64,000 bases of DNA from positions 8,910,948 to 8,974,947 of the forward strand of contig CM034610.1 of assembly GCA_020091685.1 (NCBI GenBank), given 5' to 3'. This DNA is from Lutjanus erythropterus. Taxonomy: Eukaryota; Chordata; Actinopteri; Lutjaniformes; Lutjanidae. Below the pieces are notes generated by a model. It was not told the DNA's origin. It did not search any database and saw nothing but the letters and a program-made list of their open reading frames with translations. Positions 11,576 to 22,249 of this stretch are shown piece by piece. Positions within the stretch are counted from its first letter, which is position 1; the number at the start of each line of letters is the position of its first letter. The translations under genes were made by a program, and so were the position numbers.

Positions 11576-12110
11576 AGTAATGAATAATGGTAAGTAATGA
11601 GTAAATGGTTGAAATAATTAGCTAAAAGTAATGATTTAACAGCTTAAATATTAGCTAAAAGTAATGGATAAATGGTTTATACATGGTTGAAGTAATTAGC
11701 TAAAAATAATGATTTTACACATTGAGTGTTTAGCTAAAATATTGGATAAATGTTTCACCGTAGTTAGCTAAAGGAAATGGATAAATGGTCGAAGTAGCTA
11801 GCTAAAAGTAATGCATGAAAAGCTGCAGTAGTTAGCTAAAAGTAATGATTTTACACATCAAATATTTAGCTAAAATATTGGATAAATGGTTCACCATATT
11901 TAGCTAAAGGAAATGGATAAATGGCTGAAGTAGTTAGCTACAAGTAATGGATATATTCTTTAAATAGTGAACTAAAAGTAATGATTTAACACGTCAAATC
12001 TTAAGTGAAAAGTAATGAATAAACATTTGAAATAGTTTGCAAAAAATCATAATTTCACAATTCAAACGGCTAATAGATGAATGGCTGGAATAGACCGATA
12101 AGTGTAATAA
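11576..12110. repeat. Minisatellite with 136-bp higher-order period
   Basis: The array is built of degenerate 34-39 bp units of the type TTAGCTAAAAGTAATG plus GATAAATGGTTGAAGTAG. The diagnostic word AGCTAAAA(G/A)TAATGATTT recurs at 11698, 11834 and 11970 (as AACTAAAAG), spaced exactly 136 bp and 136 bp. An earlier one at 11620 is 78 bp upstream, two units away. Between these words each 136-bp block repeats the same order of variant units (ACACAT, TATTGGATAAATG, TTCACC, AAGGAAATGGATAAATGG). The array decays towards both edges. No open frame runs through it. Confidence 0.85.
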
Positions 12111-13690
12111 ATGAAAATATCTGCTACTTGTGGCATGATTGAACCAAACCAGCCTAAATGGTGTGTGCCTCAACTGTGTGGAAAAATATTCTAACAGTAT
12201 CTACTTGAACATAGTTAAAATGTCAAATAACATAGTTTAAAATCACTTTAAATGAAAACATTTGAAACAGGATGGAAGGTGTTGACGAAGGGGTCATATG
12301 AGTTCATGTGACAGGGCTGTGGGCGTACACCTGGAAAAAAACAAAAAAAACAAGTGTAGGAACCACAATGTACTACAACATCAAACGACCTCACCAGGAC
12401 ATGTACTCTTGAGAAAGTTCAGATGTTGCTAGAGTACTTTGTACAACCTCTTAAAAACAACAGTGGGAGGTAACTAGGTCAAGAATACACACACATGCAA
12501 ACACCTTATCCGATGAATAATTCATCTCAGCCTCTCATATTTAAAAGGAAAGTTTTTGTTTACTCGACACCTGATTAACCACAGTGGGGCTGTATTATCG
12601 GCAGGGGAAACTGTCGCTGCACTCATTTAATAATGTCTTGCACAACAATGTTCCCGCAGCTGATGGATTTACTTTTTCCACACTTCCTGTCAAATATCAA
12701 ACCTTTATTCCTGCACCGAAGTCGATACAAACATCACAAGATTTCGCGACACCTCTTTGAAAGTATGTACTTGTGTTTGGATGGATTAGATTAGATAGAA
12801 TTTTCTTCACAGAAGATCCCGCCAAGAAACTTGTGAATCAGACTGAAGTGTCAGATTGTTTGAAAAGCCAGAATAACTGCAAACAAATCAGTGATCAACA
12901 GTTTTAAAGCCACATATTTCTGGCTTCTTTATGTAACCTAAGTCTGTTTTTCCTGTGATGGATGCACAGCCTCTGACCTCTGAGCTGAACCCTCAGGTCT
13001 ATTATTGAACGCACAGCCAAGCCCAGTCGTAGCTTAATGCATAATTCATACAACCGGTAATATTTTGGCCTCTTTCCTACATTACTTACTTTCTTTCACA
13101 ACTGTTTGTTGCCTTGGGAATAGGGATTGGACTATAGTGCTGCCCTCAGATAATAAAAAGTTGAGAAGTCTGGAAAACATGACAAATTTAATAAGAGAAA
13201 AGGAAAAGACCTATTGGACAAGAATCTACAGTATAGTGAAAAACATGTGGGTGTCACTTAGGGATCGTAGGAGTTTTGATTTTCACAGAACCACATATTA
13301 AAAATAATTTACAGAGATGGCACAGGACCTATTGAAGAATAGGTATCTTATAAATTACAATTGAGATTCCTATAGAGCAATACCTAGCGTGAGGATGAAT
13401 TTAATTGTGTTTTATTGCTTCCTATATTGATCTAAGGAATTATCCGTTTGAAAAAAATACAAAGACTTTATATTGAGGAGGTATTCATTTTTAGCCTTGT
13501 ATTTAGCCCATAGAAAATGGTTTGGTGGCTAAGAGAGCTTTGTATCTTTCGTAACGGGAAACCAAACCACGCAGCTAACGTTAGGGAAGAGAGTGATCTA
13601 TTAGCTGTCTCAACAGACACCAGCAGAGGACAGGTGACAGGCCACAGTAACAAGGTGGTTTTCTTGCTGGGTTTGGCTGAGTCACAGGTA
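12111..13690. other. Non-coding stretch
   Basis: No gene seen. The block 12500-12700 is less repetitive and contains several ATTA/TAAT homeodomain-like words; otherwise nothing stands out. The 66- to 78-codon open frames at 13065-13301 and 13517-13717 are unrecognised. Confidence 0.45.
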
Positions 13691-13699
13691 ACCGAGCTA

Positions 13700-14030
13700 A
13701 CAGCAGTTAGCGGTTAGCAAACTTACTTACTACAACAATCTTTCCATCAGGACCGTGGTATTGTATTCCCTCCAACAGCAGCTAACAGTTATGGTTAGCT
13801 ACCTTAGTAACAAGTCAGCTGCTAAAAACATCTGTCCATCAGGGAGACTTTGTAATTAAATCGCTGACAGCTGAAGTTAAGCAGCCAGAGGACATCAGAA
13901 GGATAATATGATCCCTTTTTCCCCTAATTAGTGAGTAATTTATAACATTGTACTTTTGTACAGCGAGGCCTGTTACCCAGAAACACTGCACTCTGCTCCA
14001 GTGAATGCATGTATTCTACTTCCATGCTCT
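13700..14030 (+). repeat. Dispersed repeat related to the composite element at 50071
   Basis: Shares with the two internal copies at 50195-50480 and 50640-50850 the ordered words CCATCAGG, GCAGCC(A/G)GAGGACATCA, a TTTGTACAG...GAGGCCTG block and CAGAAACACT...CTCTGCTC(C/T)AGTG. No TTTAAAGGGGAC end is visible here, so it is a partial copy. Confidence 0.55.
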
Positions 14031-15310
14031 GCTACGTCATGAGCGAAAAAGCATCTCACTGGATGTAGTTTTGAATTGTTTTCCAGGAGAAGATAAACTC
14101 TTAAATACCATCATTATTACCCAAGAATATACACACAAAATATTTTTTTTGTCATACTGTAATATAGATAACAACAACAAGAATATAAGCTCTCTAGCGG
14201 AGTGGAGATAATAACAACGTTGTTCTCACCAAGTTCATTGTTGAGATCTGGGAGTGTAGGGACTTTGCTAAAAAGAAGCCATTTGGGGCGGGAAACATGA
14301 AAATCACACAGGTCCCACAGGTTAGCCAAACTTATTTCAAAGAGAAAACAATTATTACCCAAACTCTCTTTTAATGAAGTGATTCCTTTGTTGTTAGGCC
14401 GTGTTCATTAAGTGTAGTGTTCGCTGCAGGGCAGCCTCAGTGCAACACACCCCAGAGGGAGTCTTATTCTTCCCGTTCCACACCAGGAACCAACCCTCTG
14501 TCCCCACTTCATTCAATAGAATCATCATAAAACAGCCTCACATGCCCCTATACATCACCCCCTCTGCTACCCTGCTCTCTTATCCCCTGTACGCCTCCAT
14601 TTCTATCCACTTTGCGAACCTCCTCACCCCTATCTTGTTTACTTTCTCCTTCACTCTTCACCTCACCTCTCTCCACTTTTACTTTTGCTTTCAGATTCTT
14701 CTGTTCTTTCTTTTCCCTCTCTCTCTCCTTGCCCCCCTTCTGATCTCAGCGATAAACCGACCTGGAGCCTTGCAGTGTTTGATGGATACTTCGCTGCAAT
14801 CTAAAAATTGAAAAATGTGAAAGAAGCATTTCTTTAAAATTACACAAGTAGAATCAAGGAAACAAACCCTGACTGGAGAGAATTCTCGAGAAAAGTGGAA
14901 TTATCTCCACCCCTGGGCAGATTTTTCATTTGCTTTAAGAAAATACATGATTTTAAGACTCACTGTGCTAGAGTAAATGATTGTGTAAGATGTGTATTGC
15001 TCCCAGTGGGAGGCTGCTGCATTCAAGACATCTCTTATAATTGTTCTGGCTTCAAAAAACCATGTTTGAGTGGTTTTGTCGGGGTGGGTGGCAGCAATAA
15101 AAGGCGGCAGCGGCCTTGTGTATTTGTTTGCATTTGTTAGCCGACAGGGTTGAAGGGGGAAATCAGATGAATAAATAGCTGTTGTTTGTTCATACAGTAA
15201 AAGCTGAGGTGGCAGACAAAGCCATAGGCTGCCAATGGATTAATTTTTTCTGCCTTTAATTCCCCTTTTGTTTTCAGCAAAAAAGCACTCAGTTGTGTTA
15301 AGGAGTCAGC
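14031..15310. other. Non-coding stretch with a pyrimidine-rich tract
   Basis: Positions 14560-14745 are strongly C/T rich, which alone explains the 136-codon Leu/Phe/Ser-rich frame at 14401-14811. No other feature seen. Confidence 0.55.
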
Positions 15311-15745
15311 CCACTCTCTTAAAAATAAAGGTGCTCGCTAGAACCACAGTTCTACCTGGAACCCAGCAGAAAAGGTTAAACCTAATACCATCTGTGAATG
15401 AGTGCAACCTGACCACCCTTTGAGAGGTTCTACAGAGAACCTTTCTGTGGTGTAATGGTTCCATCTAGAACTGGAACTGTAATCAAAGGTGTCATGAATG
15501 CAGGGTGTTGCAGAATGCACAACGATCACTTTTGTTCCTTAGGAATACCTGTTTACTTCTGGTTCCAGCCGGGAACGAAATTTTAGGGTTCAGAACCAAT
15601 TTATTTTTGGTGGAAATGTTCCGAATAGTCTTACAAAGAACCCTTGATTAAACCTTTCTTCAGAAGAAAAATGGTTCCGCCTACCAGTGTACAACCTCAG
15701 CCCTCAGGAACAAATCGTTTGGAGCCATTTTTTCTAAGAGTGTAC
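15311..15745 (+). mobile_element. CACTCTTA miniature transposon, copy A
   Basis: It starts CACTCTCTTAAAAATAAAGG and ends TTTCTAAGAGTGTAC, an imperfect terminal inverted repeat. The interior is a series of AGAACC and GGTTCT words in alternating orientation (TAGAACC, GGTTCTAC, GGAACC), so single strands can fold extensively. This copy lacks the 56-bp array of copies B to D. Its centre, including CCAATTTATTTTTGGTGGAA near 15595, matches the centre of copy E and a fragment at 56284-56330. No coding capacity. The superfamily is not determinable from the ends alone. Confidence 0.8.
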
Positions 15746-16899
15746 TGCAGGAAAATCCGTGCAGCACACACACGCACACACACACACACACAAACTTTCC
15801 TCTCCATCCTCAGGTTCTTCTGCTCTTCACATGGAGAAGCACTCTGAATATTTTAGCATGTATATGAATCTCATGATTTTTAATGGCTCTAATTGGCTGC
15901 AGCTCATCGCTCTGGAGTGGGCTTTAATCTTTTGTGTGTCAAGGTCTCGCCTCACTTGGTGAACCAAAACAAATGAATCAGTACTTGTCTCCATTTAACT
16001 CATCCATGTTCATCCACCTCCCCTCGTCTCTCTCGGCAAGTGGCTTCACACATAGAGGACCATTTTGAAAATAAATGCAGTGTGAAAATTGGTATGTTCA
16101 TATTGGCAAGAGTGGAAATGAAGAATTACCTGCTCATATCGCTGTGACAGAGAAGCTTTTTGTGTCGTTTTTGAATAGCTGAAGCCTGACATTTTGCTTT
16201 TACTCAGGTACGTTTTGAACTATTGTACTATGAAACATTTTATGTGCAGTATTATACATTACATACAGAGTACAGGTTGTAGAGGCTGACCATGAACATT
16301 TTGTATTAAAGTGCCATTGCTCTGTATTGGCATCATGTAGGAGAAATGTAAATTCAAGAAATTAAAATTAGATGCAGCGCTGTGAAGTGTTTTTTAGTTT
16401 GAAGGCCCTAAACTGTATAACATACATAAGTTGGAAAATTCATTTTTGAATATTGTCTCAGAAAAACTAAATCAAACCAAAAAAAAAAGATACTGCACTC
16501 CAAAGCAATACATTGTAATTAAAAACATTTAAATATAATATCATGTAGATTCCTTTTACATTCAGAGGACATTTACATTCAGCTGTTACTGCCGCCCTGC
16601 TGAGCTGGCCTAGTTTTCTTTTAACCATCTTCTAACTAGCCTAGCCAGTCATTAAGTTACAGTGGCAGCTGGGTAATCTTGAACTAACTAGCTAGGACTA
16701 GCTTAGCTCTTGTTACTTTTTCCTATCATAGTTATATTTAGCTACCATCTTACATATGTGGTATAGGAAACTCAGTTACTGAGATATTAGAGCAACAAAA
16801 TAGACTTTCAGTTCCAAGAAAAGGCAGTTAAATTAGCATTAGCATTAGCTAGAGCTATCTAACTACCTAACCTGCTGCTGGATGGGAATGACTGCAGTA
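15746..16899. other. Non-coding stretch
   Basis: Contains an interrupted CA microsatellite at 15765-15792 and a candidate conserved block at 15870-15960 (see findings). AT-rich afterwards, with AGCATTAGCATTAGCT words near 16830 that resemble edges of other teleost repeats here. No exon. Confidence 0.5.
15765..15792. repeat. Interrupted (CA)n microsatellite
   Basis: CA dinucleotides with a single CG interruption, immediately downstream of transposon copy A. Confidence 0.9.
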
Positions 16900-17175
16900 A
16901 GTATACACAATGCGATGGTAGAAATTTGGCAATATCAGTCTCACAATGGGGGCTGTCTCTTAGTGTCTCTTCAGGGCAGGCTATGTAGCAAATCAGGGCT
17001 TGGATCCTCGTACGATTCTTGCGTGTGCTTGTGACTTTGCAAATCCAGCCGCCTCACAAGGTAAAGTGATTTGATGTAGGACTGTTTGCCACACTCTCAT
17101 GTGAGAACGTTAGATTGACAGTTGGTGATGGTAATGCACCTCTGCTGGTTTGCCAACTGCTGCAGAAGAAGACTG
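16900..17175 (+). repeat. Dispersed teleost repeat, copy 2 of 2
   Basis: Counterpart of 540-800 in the same orientation. It preserves AATCCAGCCGCC, CACACTCTCATGTGA and GACAGTTGGTGATGG better than copy 1 and ends in a TGCCAACTGCTGCAGAAG word. Confidence 0.6.
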
Positions 17176-18108
17176 ACAAGACAATATAGAATTCTAATAA
17201 AATAAGAATATAATCGAACATGATGAAGTACAGCATGGTGAGATTATTTTGAACTTGTTTGTAATTGAATTTACAGAACAATTATTACTGTTACCTGACT
17301 AATGTTGCATGATGGATGCAAACCAAGAGGGGAGGAAAGTCCATGAGGGCACGAGTTGTCATGATTCTTGAGTCTGGTCATATAACACAAGTTTGCAAGG
17401 TTGTTTTTTTGGTTGTGATAAAGTGATTGAACCTCTTTGGAGCGCATCACAGTGATGAAGTGTTTCGCTTGATTTTGCATGTGGATTCAAGAGTGACATA
17501 AACTCACTTTTATTCAGTTTAAAGGAGGTTTGAGATTAAAGTGAAGGAGTTCATAGGAAGGTCGCTGTCAGTGTGATGCTGATTGTTGCACTCACCGCTG
17601 CTTTTGTTGTTGTCAACATCTTGTTTTTGTGTCAAATGTCTGTCTGCCTGCTTTCTCCTGTGTGTGTGTGTGTGTCTATGTATATACTGTATGTGTGAGT
17701 GTGAAGCCCAGGTGTGGCTGGGGAAGTGAGACCATTAGCATGTTCACACCATGTCAGAGCAGCTCTCCTCTGGGGCAGATGAAGCAGAGTGATGCCTTCT
17801 CCTTCCTCTACGGCAAACTACAAGTATAGCGTGCAAGTGTTGAAGCAAAACATCATTAGTTTCTGTGAGAAAACTCTCTTTGTCTTAGTAAATGAGTTTC
17901 TTTTCATACTGAGACATTGCACATAGTACCATAACATATTCATTCTGTAATCCTGTGTGGGTTGTCGGGACGTTGCTGCTGCCATATGGAGATTTGCTGC
18001 AATCAATAATGGATTCCTAATGGATTTTTTAAAAATTCACCTGACAATACTCAACCTGCAAACTGCAAGCATCTTTCAGACTTGTGCAAGTTATTAATTT
18101 ATTGTTTT
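17176..18108. other. Non-coding stretch
   Basis: A (TG)8 run lies at 17659-17674. No recognisable frame, repeat end or palindrome besides this. Confidence 0.5.
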
Positions 18109-18803
18109 GGTAACACTTTATTTGAAGGAATGTCCGTAAGACTGTTATTACACTGTCATAGCCATGTTATAATGCCTGTCATTAACATGAAGGAGCCTTT
18201 ATGAATGTTTATGACTATTATTATGAAGTGTCATTTGGTCAATTATGTGATCTTTAAAAAGTTGTTTGAGATTGTTTTTGTTGTGATAACGTAACATTAA
18301 TCAAGACAATAATGTCTTTGTTATGACAACTTGATATTAACTATGATAGCATAACCTGTCACTGTCTTTGTCATGACAACTTGGCATGATTAAACTTAAA
18401 GAAACTGTTTAACTGTAACATTATACAGAAACAGACTTGTCATAAAGATGTCATAAAATGTTATAAGGCGAGTTTGAAGACAGATTCCAATACCAAGATG
18501 ATTTTGCTTTCAAAGTTACCTGATGGACAGATAGTGGTGAGCTAATTTACTTGTTGCTAAAGTAGGCTAACTGCTGTCTGCTGTTCTCTGTAGCTACTTA
18601 GCTCGGTTAGCTGTGGTTAATATCAAGACATCTCAAGTAATGTCAGCTTTGCAATAAAGATGACAAACCTGAACAAATGACACTTAATGACAACATGACA
18701 CTCATAAAGACTCATTAATGTTAATGACATCAGTCATGACATGGTTATGACAGGGTAATGACTTCTTATCTTATGCACACCCCTTCAAAAAAAAGTGTTA
18801 TCC
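18109..18803. mobile_element. Fold-back element with GGTAACACTTTA ends
   Basis: It starts GGTAACACTTTATTTGAAGG and ends with the inverted counterpart (reverse complement GGATAACACTTTTTTTTGAA). The inversion continues inward for roughly 150 bp per arm: TGTCATTAACATGAAGGAGC on the left pairs with the reverse complement of the 18700-18720 region, and AAGTGTCATTTGGTC with AAGTGTCATTTGTTC. The arms flank a non-palindromic centre containing GTTAGC words. No coding capacity; a non-autonomous DNA element by structure. Confidence 0.85.
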
Positions 18804-19884
18804 TTTCTTAATATCATTAGCAGCTTTCATTCATTTATTCTTTCTTTTATGACCTAAAATTGCTTGCTGCCTCTGTGCCTGATTTCCCCCAAGAGATCAA
18901 TAATTCATCTTTCACCTCTCTGAAAAAAATAAAAGGAAAGTAGTGGCACTCAAGTGGCGGCTACAAAAAGCAGTGTGATGCAGCCGCTGCTGACCCTTCA
19001 TTGTTAACCATTTCACAATTCACTAACCCATTGGATTGGGGTCACAGGGTGCGATGTGTGTCAAATGCACTGTCATGCTTGCAGTCCATCTGCTATATGA
19101 ATCATGGATTGGGCGGTGGAATATAGGGCAGAGCTATGGGTCATGTTACATCACCACTGTGAGATATGTCGATGTTATGACAGAGAGAGACAGCGTGGGA
19201 GGAGACCTGTATTTCTGTATGGGAAAAAGGAATATACTCACATATGCTTGGCTGCAGATAAATGTACATGTCTGCATGCATAAGGGGACATTTGCATGTG
19301 GGAATGTTGTATGTGCTGAAACACCAGGAGCACGCGACGGCAGCATCCCGTGAAAAATCGAAATAAACCCAAGCACCACTTGTCATGATTCAACGGTGGA
19401 GTTTTATGTAAATCCAACTCGAACACAGAGCCCCAGCGAGTTATTTCTGTTCTAAGAATGCATTATCCAAAGTGATGAGGACAGTTTTTGAGGTCGCTCC
19501 TGCTGGAAAATACTCAAGATGCTGTGTGTGAGCCCTCCCCCGAAAAGTCTCTGTTCTCGTCTAATTGCTGCTTCCCCAAAAAGCTGCTTGCTGACAGTTT
19601 TACACCGAGTTTGACAAAAGTAGCGGGGAGAACGGAGGGAGAGAGGTATGGATGGGATGAAGGGGTGAGAAGAAAGAAAGTTGGGTGGGTGGAAAAAAAG
19701 AAGGCGAGGTTGAATTACATAGACTGAACGTCAATACCGTTACCTTCCAGGGAAGTGCTGCCAGCTGCAGTTTTTCCTCCTGAATCTCCCGGTGCTTCGT
19801 CTCCAGTGTGGAGAACACTGCAGCGCCCTCCTACATTAGCCTTTGTACTTTCACCTTATTAATCCAGCCTCCCCGACAGTGTTC
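18804..19884. other. Non-coding stretch
   Basis: Contains a purine-rich plus strand at 19615-19710 (GGAGAACGGAGG and GAAAGAAAG words). Several overlapping frames at 19036-19426 on both strands are unrecognised. No transposon end before 19885. Confidence 0.5.
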
Positions 19885-20686
19885 TACACTCTTAGAAACA
19901 CAGGTGGTAACTAGAACCATGAAGTGGTCTTTGACTTCTCCCCATAGGAGAACAGTTTTTTCTTCCTGGTTGAACCTTTTATGAAGGATGCACTTAGAAC
20001 ACTTTCATAAAGTTCTACCTAGAACCCAATATAAAGGGGTTATAACTAAAACCATCTGAGGAAGGTTTCACTCAGAACCCTTGATAAGAGGTTCTACAGA
20101 GAACCCTTCTGTGGCATAATGATTCCACCCTGTCTGGGGGGGTTATATCCAGAACCATTCTCCCCACTAGCATTGCTAACAAGAACCCACCCAGGGGGTT
20201 CTATAATCCAAGGGTTTTATCCAGAACCCACCAAGGAGGTTATAGTAAGAACCCTTTTATATTACAAGGGTTTTATCTAGAACCCACCGAGGAGGTATCA
20301 GTGAGAACCCTCCTATATGCCAAGGGTTTTATCTAAAATCTATTCAGGGGGTCCTACCAAGAACCCTTTTCTTCTAGAACCCACCTAGGGGAAGAACCTT
20401 TTTATATTCCAAAGGTTTTTATGTAGAACCCTTTCAGGGGTTTTTCCCCAAGAACCCTTTATATTCCAAGGGTTTCATCTAGAACCCACCCAGGAAGTTC
20501 TACAAAGAACCCTTTTATAATATGGTACAAAGTACCTTTGATGAAGAAGTTCTTCGAGGACCTCAACAATTCTCAAAGAACTCTTTCTTCCAAACAGGGT
20601 TCTTTGGATTACAAACAAATAGTTCTCAGTAGAACCTCAGCCATTCAGGAAGATCTCTTTTGGAACCCTTATTTCTAAGTGTGCAC
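19885..20686 (+). mobile_element. CACTCTTA miniature transposon, copy B, with internal 56-bp array
   Basis: It starts TACACTCTTAGAAACACAGG and ends TTATTTCTAAGTGTGCA. Same orientation as copies A, C, D and E. The first 270 bp align with copies C and D (CTAGAACCAT, ACAGAGAACCCTTCTG, CTAACAAGAACC), then a 56-bp tandem array runs 20182-20520 before a common right part (TTCTTC, CAAGGA-type words). The internal array has expanded this copy to about 800 bp against 435 bp in copy A. Confidence 0.85.
20182..20520. repeat. 56-bp minisatellite inside transposon copy B
   Basis: The word AGAACCC after TCT/TCC begins units at 20223, 20279, 20335, 20376, 20425 and 20481; full-length spacings are 56 bp and two units are shortened (41 and 49 bp). 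Each unit carries two inverted pairs. One is AGAACCC-7 nt-GGGTTCT (perfect at 20182-20202); the other is AACCCTT-8 nt-AAGGGTT (perfect at 20453-20474). The period is not a multiple of three, so the array does not encode a peptide repeat in one frame. Confidence 0.85.
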
Positions 20687-21750
20687 TGTACCGTGTGTTT
20701 CACTGTGTTAATCACGAGAGCCGTGTGATCCATTCCTACAGCCTGCCTTCATAGAAACACACTTTATGTAAAAATAACACATGAAGGCTACATTTCTTGT
20801 ATAATCGAGGCAGAACCATTAAAGGAATCCTACACCAAAAATGTATGGAGTAAGAGTATCAAACACTTGACCAGCTGTAGGCTTGAATGGTGGCTCAGGA
20901 AAACAGTGGATTCCAAGGCCGATCCAGAGTCGCAGCAAAAAGGGCATCTGTCAGATCTGAACTCCTCCTGCAGCGTAATCCACTTCACTGCTGTTGATCC
21001 ACGCTCAGTGTGATCCAAGCAATCACTGCTGAATGCTATTTCCAGTCCTACAGAGTACGCTTGGCTTTACTGTGGAGGCATCAGAAGTATTTTAAACATA
21101 CTGAACTGCCATTAAGGACCAAGCTACAAGCTTTTGAGAGCCAGCTTTCTATACGGACGGAAATTGATAAGATTTTATTGATACCTGTGCCATCATAAGT
21201 TCTGCTTATTGGCCTGATTCCTAATCAATACCATTTTCAATTCCTATTAAACAGACATACATGAGAGTGGCCTCTTTCTTATAATCTATTTCTCAGCAAA
21301 GAAAAAGAAAAAAATCCTGAATGATTTCCTTTTACTGGCGCTTTGATCTGAGCAGTGTTTTCTCTCTCGTCTGTTTTCTTCATTGTGTTTTGTAACACAC
21401 GCAAGCACAATGATCTTTCTGGCGTACTACACATGTTGTCCATCATAGTTTTCTGTTCTAGGGATTCTTTATGGCCCTCAGGGTATTAAGACAACATGAA
21501 GCCTTATATTGCAGAAACAAGACCCAAACAGTTTTCTAAAAAATCGCTGATGGTGAAACTCTATCCTTGACCTTAAAAGCCGTTTTAAAAAGTCTATTTA
21601 CTTTTTACTTTATGGTTTTTAGCTTTAAACCACCATGCAACCGGCATGCAGTGACTTTTGAACATATCAGCTGATGAGGACCAGGGAATGTGATTAACAG
21701 CCCCAGAAACAGCCAGTAAGTTGACCTTGAGTTAAGATTATTGGTTGCAT
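20687..21750. other. Non-coding stretch with a possible transposon left end
   Basis: At 20819 TAAAGGAATCCTACACCAAA resembles the start at 25801 (AAAGGAATACCCCACCAAAA), and both are followed by a GCTTGAA word about 50-65 bp on. This suggests two left ends of one miniature element type; no right ends were found. No exon seen. Confidence 0.4.
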
Positions 21751-22249
21751 CTCACACTAATAAGACCTGCTGTAACTTATTAAACCATACTTTGTATTAA
21801 ATTAGACAAAACTGATGTAATATGTAACTATACCCTAATTACACACTATACATGCAACAGTACAGTAAAAAGATGCAACTAGCCTTACTTTGTGTCAAAT
21901 TATATATAATATGTATGTTATTAGACAGCGTTATACCCCTTACTAGACTTTTGTTTTATTTTACTAATTTATCAGAGGGTTTTGGGACACATTATAGCAG
22001 AACTGTACTGTAAAAGTAAGTGTATTTTTTCACACTATTATTAGACTTTATGACGGGGTAATGGGGGTCTAGGACAATGAGCAATGATAGACTTTAGTTT
22101 ACAGTTCAGTTCTGTTGTAATGTGTCCCTAATTATCCTCTAATTAAGTTTAATAAGGCTCTAATACTGTCTAATAAGGAACATATTATTGCTAGTGTATT
22201 ATGTCTTATTAGTATACTGCAAAGAATACTAATAAGATAAAGTGTGACC
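21751..22249. mobile_element. Fold-back element, GGTCACACTTTA end
   Basis: The right end is the reverse complement of GGTCACACTTTATCTTATTA. The left end is less certain, near CACACTAATAAGAC. An internal inverted repeat pairs GGGACACATTATAGCAGAAC at 21984 with GTTCTGTTGTAATGTGTCCC ending at 22130, continued by ACTGTA(C)TGTAAA / TTTACAGTTCAGT. The end sequence is close to those at 18109 and 26637, so the three probably share a transposase source. Confidence 0.65.

Noticed and set aside
14401-14811. 136-codon membrane-protein-like frame
   Set aside because: Hydrophobicity comes from a C/T-rich tract at 14560-14745; start and context give no support.
20182-20520. CRISPR-like array because of regular palindromic repeats
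   Set aside because: No unique spacers between repeats, the units are diverged and tandem, and the context is vertebrate transposon DNA.
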